A DNA stretch of 58,345 nt from Trichoplax sp. H2 (lineage: Eukaryota > Placozoa > Uniplacotomia > Trichoplacea): the NCBI GenBank assembly GCA_003344405.1, contig NOWV01000302.1, positions 1 to 58,345 of the forward strand, given 5' to 3'. Positions 44,167 through 57,124 of this stretch are shown one piece after another. The position numbers and the translations under genes are program-made. Position 1 is the first letter of the stretch; each line of letters begins with the position of its first letter. The notes under the pieces are model-generated. The model did not search any database, had not been told where the DNA came from, and saw nothing but the letters and a program-made list of their open reading frames with translations.

Positions 44167-47100
44167 TCATCGTCCTAAGAGAATAAATAAAAATACTGGT
44201 TTCGATTACCTGCCATCTCATTCAAATTGGGTGAACATCTTCCACTGTCTCTAAATTCACGAGATGCATTCCCTGTAGAAACTGCAACTAATGGTATTTT
44301 AGCCTTCCAACTGAAATGCTTATTATCGGCCTGAATTAAAAATTGAAAAGAAGAGACAAATAAGCCGAAGTAATGTAACTGAATGATTGGATAAGATCAT
44401 ATAAATTACGAATCGATGTTGAATTAGTTTTAGACAGTAAGATATAACTTAAAATTAGTGTTTCTTATCATCCTTATTTCATCAAAAAATTGCGCTACAT
44501 TGCAAAATTTTTGAATAATTCTCCATCATAAGTATTAAATGTGAATGATGTATCATACTCGCGTATCTCTGCCAATGTTGCCCATATAATTCGCTGGAAA
44601 AATCATAGAGCCGAATTTAAATCTTCTCCGAAAATAATCTTGTACCTGAAAGTTATTTATTAAATCAAGATGTAAATTGCCGCTACTATCGTATTCTATT
44701 ATCATAGCCGGTATTGAAAATGTTCCTCAAAAAATACTATGTTACCAGCATCTATAGTACTACTAGCATATCGCACTTAAAACTTTATGTAGGTATGTTA
44801 TATATATGTGAGATATAGATCTGGTATTACAACTTACATCACGATCTCGATAACAGTGAAAGTAAAAAATTAGTAGCCCCTTCATACCAAAATAAATTAA
44901 AATACCATAGTCACCAATTAAGTCAATAGTAAAGGTTATTTTGATAGACAGAAAGCTTAGTGATAAAAATTAAACTTGATTTATGACTATAAAATAGGTA
45001 AGGACTTGCCTGTGGGCAATTCAATATTGTAAACAAGTAAGCAAAAGCAATATTATCTGTAGCATAATACAAGACACCAAAGATCCAAGATATACCAAAA
45101 AGAAAGACTAATGAGATCACGGCTTTTATCCCGATTCTATATTTATAAATGTGCGCACTTCAGTTCTTGATAAGTAATCCACAACTATGGAGAATCAATT
45201 TTTATACAATTCCTGTCGCAAATCTAGATCGTAGCTATAATATCGCTGTTATCCAGCATTAGTGTTATTTTCTTAGAAAATTAATATTAGGAATGTGTAA
45301 TTTTGCGCTATACTTTAATTTTTGAATTTCAGATTTTCGGACCATAGCAGTTACTGAGAAAAGCGATCTGATAGCAGCAATCAAAACGGCAAGATTGCAC
45401 TAAAGCATTCAGTTTAGAACAATAAATCAAAGCATCACTGATTAGTAAGAATATTCGAAACAAATTTTACGCCAAGTTAGTGTTAAGTCAGGTAAGAACG
45501 GAATAGGTTAAGAATAAATAACCCACTAATGATACCCAAATCGTCATGGATATTGTCATAATTGCGCAAGATACCAAATTGATATTGAATTGCTAGATAA
45601 GATGTAGTTTGTGCATATTTCGATCATTACGTTGGAATAACAGCTGTAGTTGCTATCTTACCACAAAGATTATAATGACTGGACCAACGAAAAACCACAT
45701 TTGAAAACTTGTACTTCTAATCCAACAACTGTTAATATAAATTGCTATCAATATCGATTTAATAGAAACAGAAATTCACAGTTTTCTGTTACAATACCGT
45801 TAGTATTGTAAAGTATAAATTTTATAATTTTGGACCTTAAAATGTACTTCAGTAAAAGTAGGTCTTAAATAAGACATTTATATTTTTAGAAGATCGCTAT
45901 GTATTTGCTGATATACCGATACCTCACTGATACTAAATTTAATAAAACTATTATTAGAGTATTTTAATATTATGATTATGATTGCATGTTTAATGTTATA
46001 GTCGCCGAACATTATTCTAGACAAGAGTCTTAGAAAAGTGAGATACCGTAGGAAAATCTGTTTACATATTTACTAGGTTGGTGAACACTTAATTAAGAGA
46101 TAAAAATAGCAATAATAAACATCTTTAACGCGTAGACGTTTTCTATATAACTAGAGTTTCTCTTAAAATAAAAATAACTGTTGTTAACAACTTTAGTTTA
46201 AAACTTGACTTTGTATCTTAAGTTAACTTGTGTTTTCTTGTTCCAACTACTGAATTGTGACATTATCAAGTATTTATAACTTACTAATCTGGATTTCGAT
46301 ATGCATCTAAACCAGATAGCGCTGATATAAGCACTATTACTACTGGAGGTGCTAATATGGGAGCCATTTGAAAAAAATTGTGCGAAAAACAAAAAGACAA
46401 ACATTACTTAGGATTCAATATTTGCATAGTTATCGGACGGTCTTTTACAATCTTCGGAATGAATAGCTCCTAAATAATTCTAACAATAGGCAATACTACG
46501 CTGACAATTAATATAAGATATTAGAACATTAACTATTAGCCGTCCTTATATAACACCATACTAAAGTACACTGGATACCTAAAACTAAAGAAAGTGTGAT
46601 ATCGTTACCTTACTGAAGTAATCGGATACTTTAACCTACCCCATCCTAAAACAAAATAGACCCTTCGAATGTTGGGATTTAGGTTTTTGCGGATAGAAGA
46701 AATTTTTTGCAAGAGCGTTAAGGCTGCCATCATCATCCACGTTAAACTAGCCAAATAGAAAAAGTGTAGTCCAATCGCAATCGCAGTACAAAGAAACTAA
46801 AATTGAAATAAAAGTAGAATTATTTAAATTGCACTAGTAAATTTCAAGCAATTAATTTTTTACTATGACGTAACAGTAGCCAAGAAGTCTACAACTATCT
46901 GAGGGATAATAGCATTTATTATAGTGGTACGAGAATTTGATCTTAAGGACATGAGATGAATCGTTTGCATGCTAAATCTTTAGAATATAGACTATATACG
47001 TTTCGAAAGACAGATGCAGGGTAAATACAGTAAACGAATCACTTGATAATCAAAATATTAAAATTTCTGAAAGCCTATATTTGATGATTTTTGCCTAAAA

Positions 47101-50100
47101 GTCATCATTAATTACCGGTATTTTTGCTGCACGTATACCAACTAAAAATCCACAAATAGATACCGCCATAGCGATAGCTAAATTCAGATGAACGAAGCTC
47201 TTTACTGGATCTAGTTTTCTGTTTGAAAATATTAATGAAGACATTATTATTAAGATAGTATCGATATCCATTGAATTTACAGTACTGCAGATCAAGAAAT
47301 GTTTGCGATTTTAGAAACTTTCTTGCTACCATTCTATTCAATGGATATTATATTATCAATAGCGTGGGTAGCATGCAGATCTTATTTATTCAATGTAGAT
47401 GATTTTATCGATAGTATCGATATCTTTTAAATAAATTATCCTTAACGAATGCTACCGTATGCTTAATCTGAATGTAAGTAGCTTGATCGCTACTGCATAT
47501 TATTAATCTATTGTTGTTGACTAATACATTACTGTCCTCATCCTTTATCTATTCTTTTATTATTAGTAGCATATTATTGTGTTACAGTCATGCATCGCTG
47601 AGAATTTAAAATAAAAATTAAAAATAATTTCTCGTCGGCCTTTATTAAAGCTAAAAATTGGCCTTGCACTGTCTTGAATTATTTTATATCGTATTTTACA
47701 GCAATCTTACTAACCTGATGCTAATGAATATAGTTATCATGATAAGCAGAGCAAGTAGGGAAATGCTGCAGCCTATATAAGTGATCCAACGGAGGGATAT
47801 TTTGTATGGCCCAGCAAGCGCCTAAAACGGTAGTCGATTATTATCAGTTGATATAACATCGAATTCAGTAAGGTAAGATAGTTTATGATTACATTCAAAA
47901 TCTTCTAAATTAACTATAGCATCTGCTGGAAGTAAATTGAACTTAAGTCTACAGTAATTTGTGCTTTCTGAAGTGATATAAACTACGCAATAGAGAAAAC
48001 TATCTTGCGTTCAAGAAAATGTGTAGTTTGAAAACGGTATTAACTAGTAAAACAATGGATAAAGTACTGCCTAAGCAGATTGCAGCTTACGGTATGTTTA
48101 ATAAACAAATTCTCCGTTAAGCATAAAATCTATAGTAAAAAGATGAGTAATTTGCTGTTTTCTAAAACTATTATTGCCATCTATTATGTCATTGCCTATA
48201 AATAATTACACATCGACATTGTCTTTAAACTACGCTTAATTCATCAAAACCCTTAACTTCATTTCTTCTTACCTTAGAACGTTGCATAAGGACCGCAAAA
48301 TTTGTAAAATGGACTGTCGTGCAGTGTACTTGAGTCGAATTGTATTCCAATAATTCCATTCCGAATTCTGACCAATGACTTTATCATGATTATGCGCGTA
48401 CATAATGAAGTATGAGCGTCGTTACGATTAGTAAGACAAAATCTTACGATAATACACCTTTGCATGTTAAATTTTATTTAAAGTTTGGAGTAATATTATA
48501 ATCACAAAATAAAGATACTTTATCCTTTTCAATCGTGGTAGACTAATGTTTGATCTTTCTCTTTTGAGCTACATTTACATGTTTTAGTGTTACATTTGTA
48601 TTAGTATGGCAGTTAAGTTAACTTACTTCTTCTCCCAATATGTGCATTGATAAGGTGGATTGGCCTAATAGAATAGCAACCGTAATTGTATTAGTTTTTA
48701 GTCAAAATAAAAAATAATCAATAAATTGATATGATCAAACTAAACTGACCTGCTGATTTTGTAGCTTAAAGTAGAAATGAACAGGTAATGCAAATTTATC
48801 AGCTTGTAGTGGATACACGGAACAAGACAAGAAAGTGGAAATGATGACACTAGAGAAAATTTAAGTAACACTACTTAAAAATATCTGCACTATTAATGAA
48901 GTGAAAGAATTTGAAACCTCAATGAGTACCGTAGTCAGTTTTATGTCATATGATTGTGTAAATTTAAATCTATACCTGTCGTTATTGCTTTCATGAGTAT
49001 TGTTTTTTGCCCAACTTGTGCCTACATTATACGATCTCACTACCACCGTGACAGAATCGTCTAAATGTTTTTTATAAAATTATAAGCAAGCGGACTATTA
49101 TCAAGTCTAGCAGGACAATAAAGTTACATGTATGATTACTATTTGTTCATCCAGTAGCTTCGTAAAATTGGATATACAGTATATTTAAAATTATACTATG
49201 AAATAACCTAAAAATATCGTCTGTTCAGAGAAAACTAATTTCAATATTACTTCCGAGTTTTATCAACACAGGTACTATAGATCAGATTACGACTAAAATA
49301 AGGATATCACTAAAAATACGATACGCATCAAGTACCCTGATCAGAAAATTGGAAAGCCGAACGGGGAATCTCTACTCCGACTACAGGCTCGTCGGATAAT
49401 GATAATGCTAAATTAATTGTTGGCTTGGTATCTGATAATGAAATTCCTTGAATGATTAATTCTTTTCATAAGATGAAAGCCACCAGTGGGCAGTGGGATA
49501 AATCACAAGAAATAAAAATTAGTTAGTTAAAGTGATCTTACTAACTTAATCATAATAGTTTACTTTATATGGATTCAGTATATCAGCAATAACGATCTCA
49601 CAAGTACGATTCCATTTTTGAAATAGTAACTTAATCGTAGCAATACTACATATGAAAGCGTTAATATTACGAACTTTTAAGAAACCTAATGATATACATT
49701 TAAAATTACAATTCGCTATAACAATTTTAACACTAGTTATCTTCAGTAAATACCCGATTGAGGTGTAGCGAAAGTAAATCGCGTAGTAATGTTAGCTTGA
49801 TGAATTTCTCTTGCCAAATTTGCATCAAATTTATCGATTCGCTTGAAAACAGTATTTTTATTCTATAGAAAGGAATATAGATGTGACTGATCTGGTCAAA
49901 TATTTATTGTTGCTAGTTCTAATTATCCTATCTCAATCATTTAAAAGTATCATATACGATCCAAATAAATTATGATTTTATCTCTTCTAGTGTAATGAAA
50001 TTGGTCTTTACGAAATAATTTGAATGAAACATCAAGGTATGAAACTTTACTACTATGATATTCTAATAGATATCCCTATTTTGCAAACCTTTTCAACTTC

Positions 50101-53100
50101 ATTTCTGATACTTGCCATAAATTGACTGTTAGCAAGTTGTATCTTCGTAATCTATATAATCAGTAAAAGTGTGGGTATTTTAACTTATACAGCGAAATTG
50201 AATATTCATTCTTGGTTAATACCATTCTATCATACCCCTATATTGCAACATACATATGTAAATATTATTGTCAGATGGCACTAGGAAGATTTTAAGAATC
50301 TAATACTGCTTAGCATGTTAATCTTTGTTTGAATGTAATAACTACTAACTTTATTGGATATAAGGTACGGTACTGTATCAGGTTACCCCTAACAGCCAAT
50401 ATACGGTATTTCAATTTTAAAGAAAATAGTGGACAGCCGACTATTTTACGCCACATACTTTACTGCTCTACTATATATTACCATCATATAGTGTGTTTAC
50501 CAGGTCTCTACATGTTTTAATGACAGTAAATGTATGTATTATTCTTATACTAAAAGTTGTAGAAAGTACTCTACTCATACGTCGGTTTAAATCACATCTT
50601 TTTCAATTTTACTTATATGGAAACTTTTTAAACACACCGTACTTTCAAGTTACATAACTGCTTAAATTTTGCTGAAAATACTACAGTAACCATCTAGTCA
50701 GTAAGCTTGCTAAAAGTTTTACAGTTACTATACGGTGTTTCAATTTTTAAGATACTAGCTCAGCAGCCCGTCGTTTAATTGCCGACAGTATGCATAAGAA
50801 ATCTTATGATTATCATTAACCATTTCATTATTCTCGACATCAGGTGCAATATGGCTTTCGCTATCCAAGGACGAAGGCTGATACAGTAGAGTACTTGCGG
50901 TTGCTATCGTAATAATAATAATGTAGTATTAATGAAATAGTGAAAGGATAAAGATCATAAGATATTAGGACCAATTAAAATTACACCGCACGATATTGTA
51001 GAAACAGTATAGTCATAACTGCTCTTTAAATTAGAGACGTAAAGAGGACTGAAATCAATGATGATTTATTACCGGTAATAGCTGTAGTGGTGGAAACGAT
51101 ATTCGAACTGTCAGATTTCAACAAATCGGATAAATGTTGATGATGGATAGTTGTACGCTCTGTATCGCACACACTTGCACTTCCAATAGAGATATCATTG
51201 GCACTGAAATTATCTATTAGAGCATCCAATGATCTTAAATTATCAACAAGCTTGAAATGAAGTACATAAAAAGCGAAAGTTCACAAATTTACTTGTTGAA
51301 GGAAAATGATTTTCAAAGGCACTAGAGCTGATATGAAAGTAGCAAGTATCGGAAGCCTTCAATTGTACTTGACTCGTTGTACTCGCAGGCATGATGATAC
51401 TCATACCAGAATTATTATTGGTCCGTAAATTACTTAAGACTGATTGATCATGGAAACTTTCGTCATCACTTACAACAATCACACTTGTTACCGAAGTCAT
51501 TTTAGAAGTTTTATCCATAATACTCGACGAGATAGTGGACAAGGCTAATGAATCCTCGTACGCTTTTGAATTAGTATCAAAATCTAATGTAGTGGTAGCA
51601 ATCACTTGCGAGGTGCTAGACATGGTTGCAATTTTGTTACTATCAAAATCAACATTAACCAAGAAGCTAGAGGATGAAAGCTGATTATAGATGTTGGTAC
51701 TGTCTTCACCCACTATCACGCTTGCTGTTGAGATAATATTTCAGAGTATTATTGATATGGACAATAAATAATGTAGATATATATTTTCACACTTACTTGA
51801 ATTATAGATGGAATTAAAAATAGCAGTTGGTAGAAATTGCGTTTCGCTACTTGCTATCATGCCAATATTGACTAATAAATTAGACGACAAAGACGAATAA
51901 TGGTTCTGGCTAGTAGAGCTTTCTCTATCACTAGCTATTTTATTTGTTATTAAGAAAATATTCACTTCATTATCAGCGACAGAAACGGATGATATTGATG
52001 GATCCTCGTTCTTGCTTGAAGTAATAATCAAATTTAAATTACTAGATGGTAGTAACTGTGATCCACCAGTAGTCGTGAAGGTCAAATTACTAGTATAGCT
52101 GTTACTCAGTAATAAGCTAGATGAAGTTGAATGATCATCTCGGACTACTGAACTTTCTTCATCATTACTACTATAGCTGCTACTAAGTAATAAACTAGAT
52201 GAAGTTGAATTATCATCTCGGACTACTAAACTTTCTTCAGTACTAACTATCGTTTCTGCTGTTGAAACGGTCTCGATATTACTATCAACAGCCAAAGAGG
52301 ACAATGATGGAGACCCATTTACATACTTAGCTGAAGTCAATAATTCTAATTCACTGGAAGTACTGTCGCTTAGGATTCTAGTATTGGTGGATAAGGTAGT
52401 CAATGATGATGATAGTAAATTTATGCCATTGTTTTCAGTATCCCATCGCACAGTTATAGAAGTGGATAGATCTAACTGACCATTAGCAGTTGTTGTTAAA
52501 ATAATATTTTCGCTGATTGAAGTTGACATCTCCACAAGGGAATTTAGTTGGCTAGTAGAAACAGTTGACGTTGCTGAACTTGTGCAGGTAATACTTGAAG
52601 AAGTGGAAGAAGATACGCTAATTGGTCTTTGACAAATGTATTTAAGATCAGTAGCACAGTCATCATCACGCCAGTAAAAATTTGATGAATCAAGCTTGAC
52701 AATATGAACACATCTATTGCTAGCATTCATTGGATAATTAGTCTTCCAAAACTGTGAACCAGTTGTAACACTTCGACCAGTTGCCATCCAGTAATAATCG
52801 CTGATGACATTGTATCCCGATCTATCTTTTAACCCTATCCAGTAATTTGCTACAGATTCTAGAATTTCATCTAGGTTTCCATGAATTGTAGGGGTATTGT
52901 CAACTGCTAAGTCACCACCAGGAAATACTTGACAAGCAGTCCGGGCATTATCGAAAGATTTAATAGTTGAAAAACCCTTAAAACAACCATCAGCTATTCC
53001 TGTCCATCCATCAGCACATTCTTCTGTTCATAACAGATTTGATAATTAGCTAAAATTTAAAATTTCGTATTCTACTGCATTTTAAACATATTAACAATAA

Positions 53101-56100
53101 AGTTACGTCTAGAAAGTTAGGATCAGTCACTTGATTACAGAAAGTGTAGTACGACCGCATTGTCTAGATAAGCGCAGAAAATTACTCTTTTCAATCTTAA
53201 ACTAAAGGTTACCCAAATCTTAGAATGTCGAATAAAGTTACTGTGTTACTAAAGATTAGCTTCATTTTCATCAATCTCATCATACAAGAAGACTCTATAA
53301 CAAAAATATAACTAAGTCTTGGAGGATAAGATTTACCGAAAAGAGATACATATTTAGAAATTTATCAAAAGCTAATTGAGCTCAATATTTACCGATATTA
53401 TTACTACTATGGATTGATCTCACTCCCTCTTAAACTACACTTATGCTAATTTTTAACTTACTACCCTAATTATGTCATAATTATCGCTATTGTAACCTTA
53501 CTTTGTCTGTATTATCCTACAGCCAAGGTTATTTTGAGTATTTTCTATAGTATATCAGGGCATCATTTTCAGTAATCAGACTTGCTATAACGTAACTTAG
53601 TATGGGATTATAGATTCTTAGCCATGATTAGTATGATTTACGATAGCGTAACTTTCTATATTTATCTTAAGATATATTTAGTAGATCATAAGCATAAACT
53701 GTAGTGGAAAATTCTATGCTGCAGTATCGATGGGTATATACTGTACAGTAGCTTATCGAGTAACTATAAAAGTTAGAGGTAAAAATAAAACTATAATTTA
53801 TATATTAAAACTTGTTCAGTTCATCGTACTCTGACTGATACAAATAGTGTCTACGTAAGTACTGTAGTAGTTTTTGTATTGGATTAATGAAGGTCCGTTG
53901 TAAAATGCTGCTAATATTAATCTGAATAAATGTAAAATATGGTAGAATATGCGATGCTGATTGTAACTGCGAATGTTACGAAAAGTATATAAGCTGGCAA
54001 CTTAGATTATTCTAGAAGTTCTTTCTAGAAGTACTTAGTCCTTAGCACTATGTACATCGCTTAACCTTCATTTCTATCACGGGCAAACAAACAAACTTTC
54101 ATTGTTATATATGCAAGAGTTATTTTTCCTCACCAACATTGTTTAAAGCTAATATCTCCTTCATTAATTCTTTCTTGCTAGTATAATAAATCTGTTTTTC
54201 TAATAATTGTAGTTGTCTTTACAATTAATATATGTAATCATTAGCTATGGTTTCCTTACATCAAGAAAGCAAATCATTCAAGAATAAACTAATCAAGTAC
54301 TCAGAAATTTAATCTATTAGTATATTTCTGTAATAAATCCGATATATAATTACTTAGATCTTATATTGAGCAATGCCAACTTAACTAACCTTGAGCATTT
54401 ACTGTCATCACGATGATGCAAAAAACCTAAGTAAATTAAGATAATAAAATCAATTCACATAATAGAAAGTAGCAGAAATTTATTAATCACGCCGTACAAT
54501 TTTAGGCTTTTGCGGCAATTTATTCCATCATAATTATAATTCTAAATATTTAATTATTACGGTGTTGCCTTGCCGTTAAGATAGTTTAATAAGTACAGTA
54601 GTAGCCAATATAGAAAGTATCCATATTTGTAGTGCTAGGCAAGATAAGTAACGACTAAACGTGGATGTTATTTGTGATAGTTCATTACAGATTTGATAAA
54701 GATTGTTATTGTGTGATAGACGTAGTAAAATGATTCAAGTTTTAGTTGATGATAGTTGAATTAGACAACCTACATGCTTAGATTAAGATTATGTATGAGT
54801 AAGGCATTCAAAATATTTACTGATAAAAAGCTACGTAAGGAACTTCTCAGTTTAAGATGTTTCTCTAAGTAATAATAATAATGCTGTTGTTATTTACAAA
54901 TTAGACGGTTTCTATACAAACGGGAACATTTGAGTTGAGTTGTATGGTGAAAATTTGTAGATGTATCTTTGCTAATATAAGTTTTATCTTCGCTGTATTT
55001 TGCTGTATGTGTTTAAGGTTAAGTAAAAGGGCGTTCTAGTCAGTAGCTACTTATGGGCTTTTACTGTACATTACCTTATCGTAGAATTGAAATTGCGGCA
55101 TCAATACAGCGAAGAGACTCAATAAATTGATGAAACAGATATTGTAGAATTATCGTAGCGCTAAATATTTGCATAGCGGTCAAATTTGAGGTCATAATCT
55201 ATCGATCAGAAAATAGTATGGCTTTAAAGTAAAATGAATAATTTATTAGGTATATCATGGAATTATTATAGGGTAAGATTACATAAAACTAGATAAAAGC
55301 GAATTAGCTATAAACTATGAGAAATTTTTAATTATTAGCTTCGAAAATTTTAAAATGTTACAACGCTATCAGTATCGTAAAGCATAAATCTCATAATTTA
55401 TCAACCATTATCTACTTGAGTAGAGGTATGTCCCAGGGCATTTATATACTTAGAAAGTCCACATGTAGTTGTTGCGTAGCTTATTATTGTAAAATTTAGT
55501 AGAAACTATTATGAGTATGTTTTGATAATGTGTACGTCTGTAACTTACTTGTCTAGTGCTACGACTTCAGAACATTACTTTAAACAAGGGAAGTATAAAG
55601 AGTAAGATAATGTAGGAAAACCTATTTGTATATTTACTAGTATTATAAATCCCAAGTTAGGAATAGTGATAGTGAAAATAATATGTTTTTGTTGACTATA
55701 TTTCCTATTTAACTCGGATCTTTTCGTTTAATAAAAATTTACTAAAACTATACGAGTCTTGTCGTAGCCAAGACTTTGATTCTGTGTTTCAATGATAAGA
55801 AGTTCTTTCTATTACAACGATGGGCTGTGGCAAAAAGACATTGCTAATAGAATACCTACAACTAAAACTCATATCACTGCTTCAGAATATTCAAAATTAC
55901 ACAATAGCCAACTTGATATGATCAGATTTTAGTTGGGTTCTTAGCTATAACCTTTAATATCTGCAGAATAAGCAATTACGCGTGTAATAGTAGTTAAATT
56001 GTATACGCTCATATATATATATATATTGCTATAGAAACGTAAGAATATAAGTATGAGTCTAAAAGTGGATATGGACTTGAAATAAAATACTTTAATCTTA

Positions 56101-56308
56101 ACTGAGGTAAATAGTGCTTCTTTTAAAGCATAGAATATCGGAATAAAATTAATTAGTAAAGAGAACGCGAAATAATTTACTAGCCGTATCCGAAGTATTC
56201 GCCATTATTACCATAAACCTTAAATAATATAAAGTAAAATATTAAAAATGTCAAAATTACCAAAATAAATAATATTCGGTTTATTCGGCTAGAGCGAAGG
56301 GAGATCAT
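44167..56308 (-). CDS. Receptor C: C-type lectin, mucin-like stalk, GAIN/GPS, 7TM adhesion GPCR (1188 aa)
   Basis: Paralog of A and B. Exons 5' to 3': 56261-56308, 54390-54426, 51797-53023, 51293-51724, 51073-51213, 50821-50903, 50089-50151, 49754-49862, 49336-49461, 48976-49060, 48750-48849, 48627-48664, 48273-48378, 47715-47821, 47116-47218, 46640-46796, 46285-46351, 45662-45728, 45314-45399, 45010-45136, 44838-44879, 44559-44645, 44210-44330, 44167-44174. The total is 3567 nt, in frame. The ATG used by A and B is ATA here; an in-frame ATG eight codons upstream gives MISLRSSRINRILFIL and an acceptable signal peptide. Lectin ECADGWTGIADGCFK to LKYICQRP; GPS QCTYW and HCTTVHFTNFAVLM (HFT at 853-855); TM3 HFFYLASLTWMMMAA; TM6 FLFGISWIFGVL. 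The TM7 exon ends CAG|GCAAGT, a GC donor. A stop soon after the tail exon shortens the C-terminus. Probably functional. Confidence 0.85.
46069..46260 (+). repeat. Dispersed 190-bp repeat S, copy 1
   Basis: In an intron of receptor C. It matches 57125-57316 in the same orientation through blocks TTTACTAGG, AGATAGCAATAATAA or its variant, TTAACTTGT, TTTTCTTGTTC and CTACTGAATTGT. The sequence to its left (45860-46069) also resembles about 55440-55640 in intron 1 of C, so the family may be longer. Confidence 0.6.
51725..51796 (-). other. Receptor C-specific 72-bp intron in the stalk
   Basis: The donor is AA|GTAAGTG and the acceptor CAACAG, in phase 1. The length is a multiple of three, but the sequence contains an in-frame TGA (51741-51743), so retention would truncate the protein in the stalk. 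The same stretch in A and B is uninterrupted coding sequence, and the translation of this intron still resembles it (INSS..ED..., then STASVIV). Either coding sequence has become an intron, or C carries a nonsense mutation. Confidence 0.55.
51797..53023 (-). other. Receptor C exon 3: C-type lectin domain plus stalk with 26-aa tandem repeat
   Basis: This exon encodes the complete long-form lectin with six Cys, YWIGL and WRDDDC. The EPN position reads FWKTNYPMNA. The stalk includes a recent in-frame tandem repeat of 78 nt at about 52085-52240; the units VVRDDNSTSSSLLLSSSYSS and VVRDDHSTSSSLLLSNSYTS differ at few positions. The rest is Ser/Thr-rich with many N-x-S/T sites, as in a heavily glycosylated stalk. 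Confidence 0.88.
53024..54389 (-). other. Receptor C intron 2
   Basis: This 1.37-kb intron between the signal-peptide exon and the lectin exon contains the R3 repeat copy. No coding or RNA feature was seen in the remainder. Confidence 0.65.
53588..54035 (+). repeat. Dispersed 550-bp repeat, copy R3 (3' part missing)
   Basis: Starts TAACGTAACTTAG like the other copies, keeps TTATCTTAAGATATATTTAG, GTGTCTACGTAAGTAC and TTGGATTAATGA, and fades after the TTCTTTCTAGAAGT block at about 54035. It is more diverged than R2 and R5. It lies in receptor C intron 2. Confidence 0.7.
54427..56260 (-). other. Receptor C intron 1
   Basis: This 1.83-kb intron is the largest first intron in the family. About 55440-55740 resembles the 45860-46160 part of a downstream C intron (a diverged copy of repeat S and its left flank). 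A short (TA)n run lies at 56012-56028. No gene was seen. Confidence 0.55.
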
Positions 56309-56908
56309 TATTGCAGCAACTTGGTAATAAGAGATATTAACGATATACTGTATTAATTCAATACTATTTGTTTACATCTACGTGCTATCTAAACTATATA
56401 TGGTATACTGAACACCTAAAATATTCTACTTTTAATTCTCTTAGCACTATCATGAGTTAAATAATTTGCTATATTTACTTATAGTAATAAGTCCACTGAA
56501 TTTGGGCATCATCAACAATACAAACAACATCTGGAGTATACGTCAGACCAAGAATAAAGAAAACTGTTTGATAAAAATACATTTTTAGGCAGTATAGCAA
56601 CCGAGAGCATTGCTATGTTAGATGTAAATATTGTTTGCTGTAATCTGTAATTAAGTAATTGATTTTGAGCATCGATACAACAACATCATTACTTTATGAT
56701 CATTCTTGAACACCTGATATAACATTGATACAATTGTGCAAGTAATTTCAGAAATTGTTTCAAAGAATGACGCATTGTATTAATTTTTTTCTTTTCTTTA
56801 AGTGGTGATGCATCTGTGCGGAATATCCGATACGATAATCTATTATATGTACTGATATGATTCCAATTGAGATGTAGATATAAATACTGGAGTACCGCAT
56901 TGAATTGT
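56309..56908. other. Upstream region of receptor C
   Basis: Probable promoter side of receptor C. Only a short block near 56338 (ATTAACGATATAC) recalls the 5' flanks of A and B, so C has lost or replaced most of the shared upstream sequence. No other feature was seen. Confidence 0.4.
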
Positions 56909-57107
56909 GGTATAACCGATCACGAAATTACAAAATTGCTAGAAAATAAGAACTTCTTCAGATCTTTATACAACATAATCTACACACAACTCTACTCTAG
57001 CCGAATACAACTACTAGAAAGACTTCTAGACATAATTACTGAATAATCAAAAATTGCCTACTTAAATGCTCTTCGTAACATTTGCAGTTACAATCCGCAC
57101 AGCAACA
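56909..57107 (-). repeat. Dispersed 550-bp repeat, copy R4 (partial, inverted)
   Basis: Inverted copy of the 3' part of the R repeat, from ATAACCGATCACGAAATTAC to CAATCCGCACAGCAAC. It breaks off and is followed within about 20 bp by repeat S copy 2, giving a composite of two repeat families. Confidence 0.65.
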
Positions 57108-57124
57108 ATTAAATTTGTTTATGC

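Noticed and set aside
51741-51743. In-frame TGA as proof that receptor C is a pseudogene
   Set aside because: It falls inside a 72-bp segment with strong splice sites, and all other exons, phases and motifs of C are intact.
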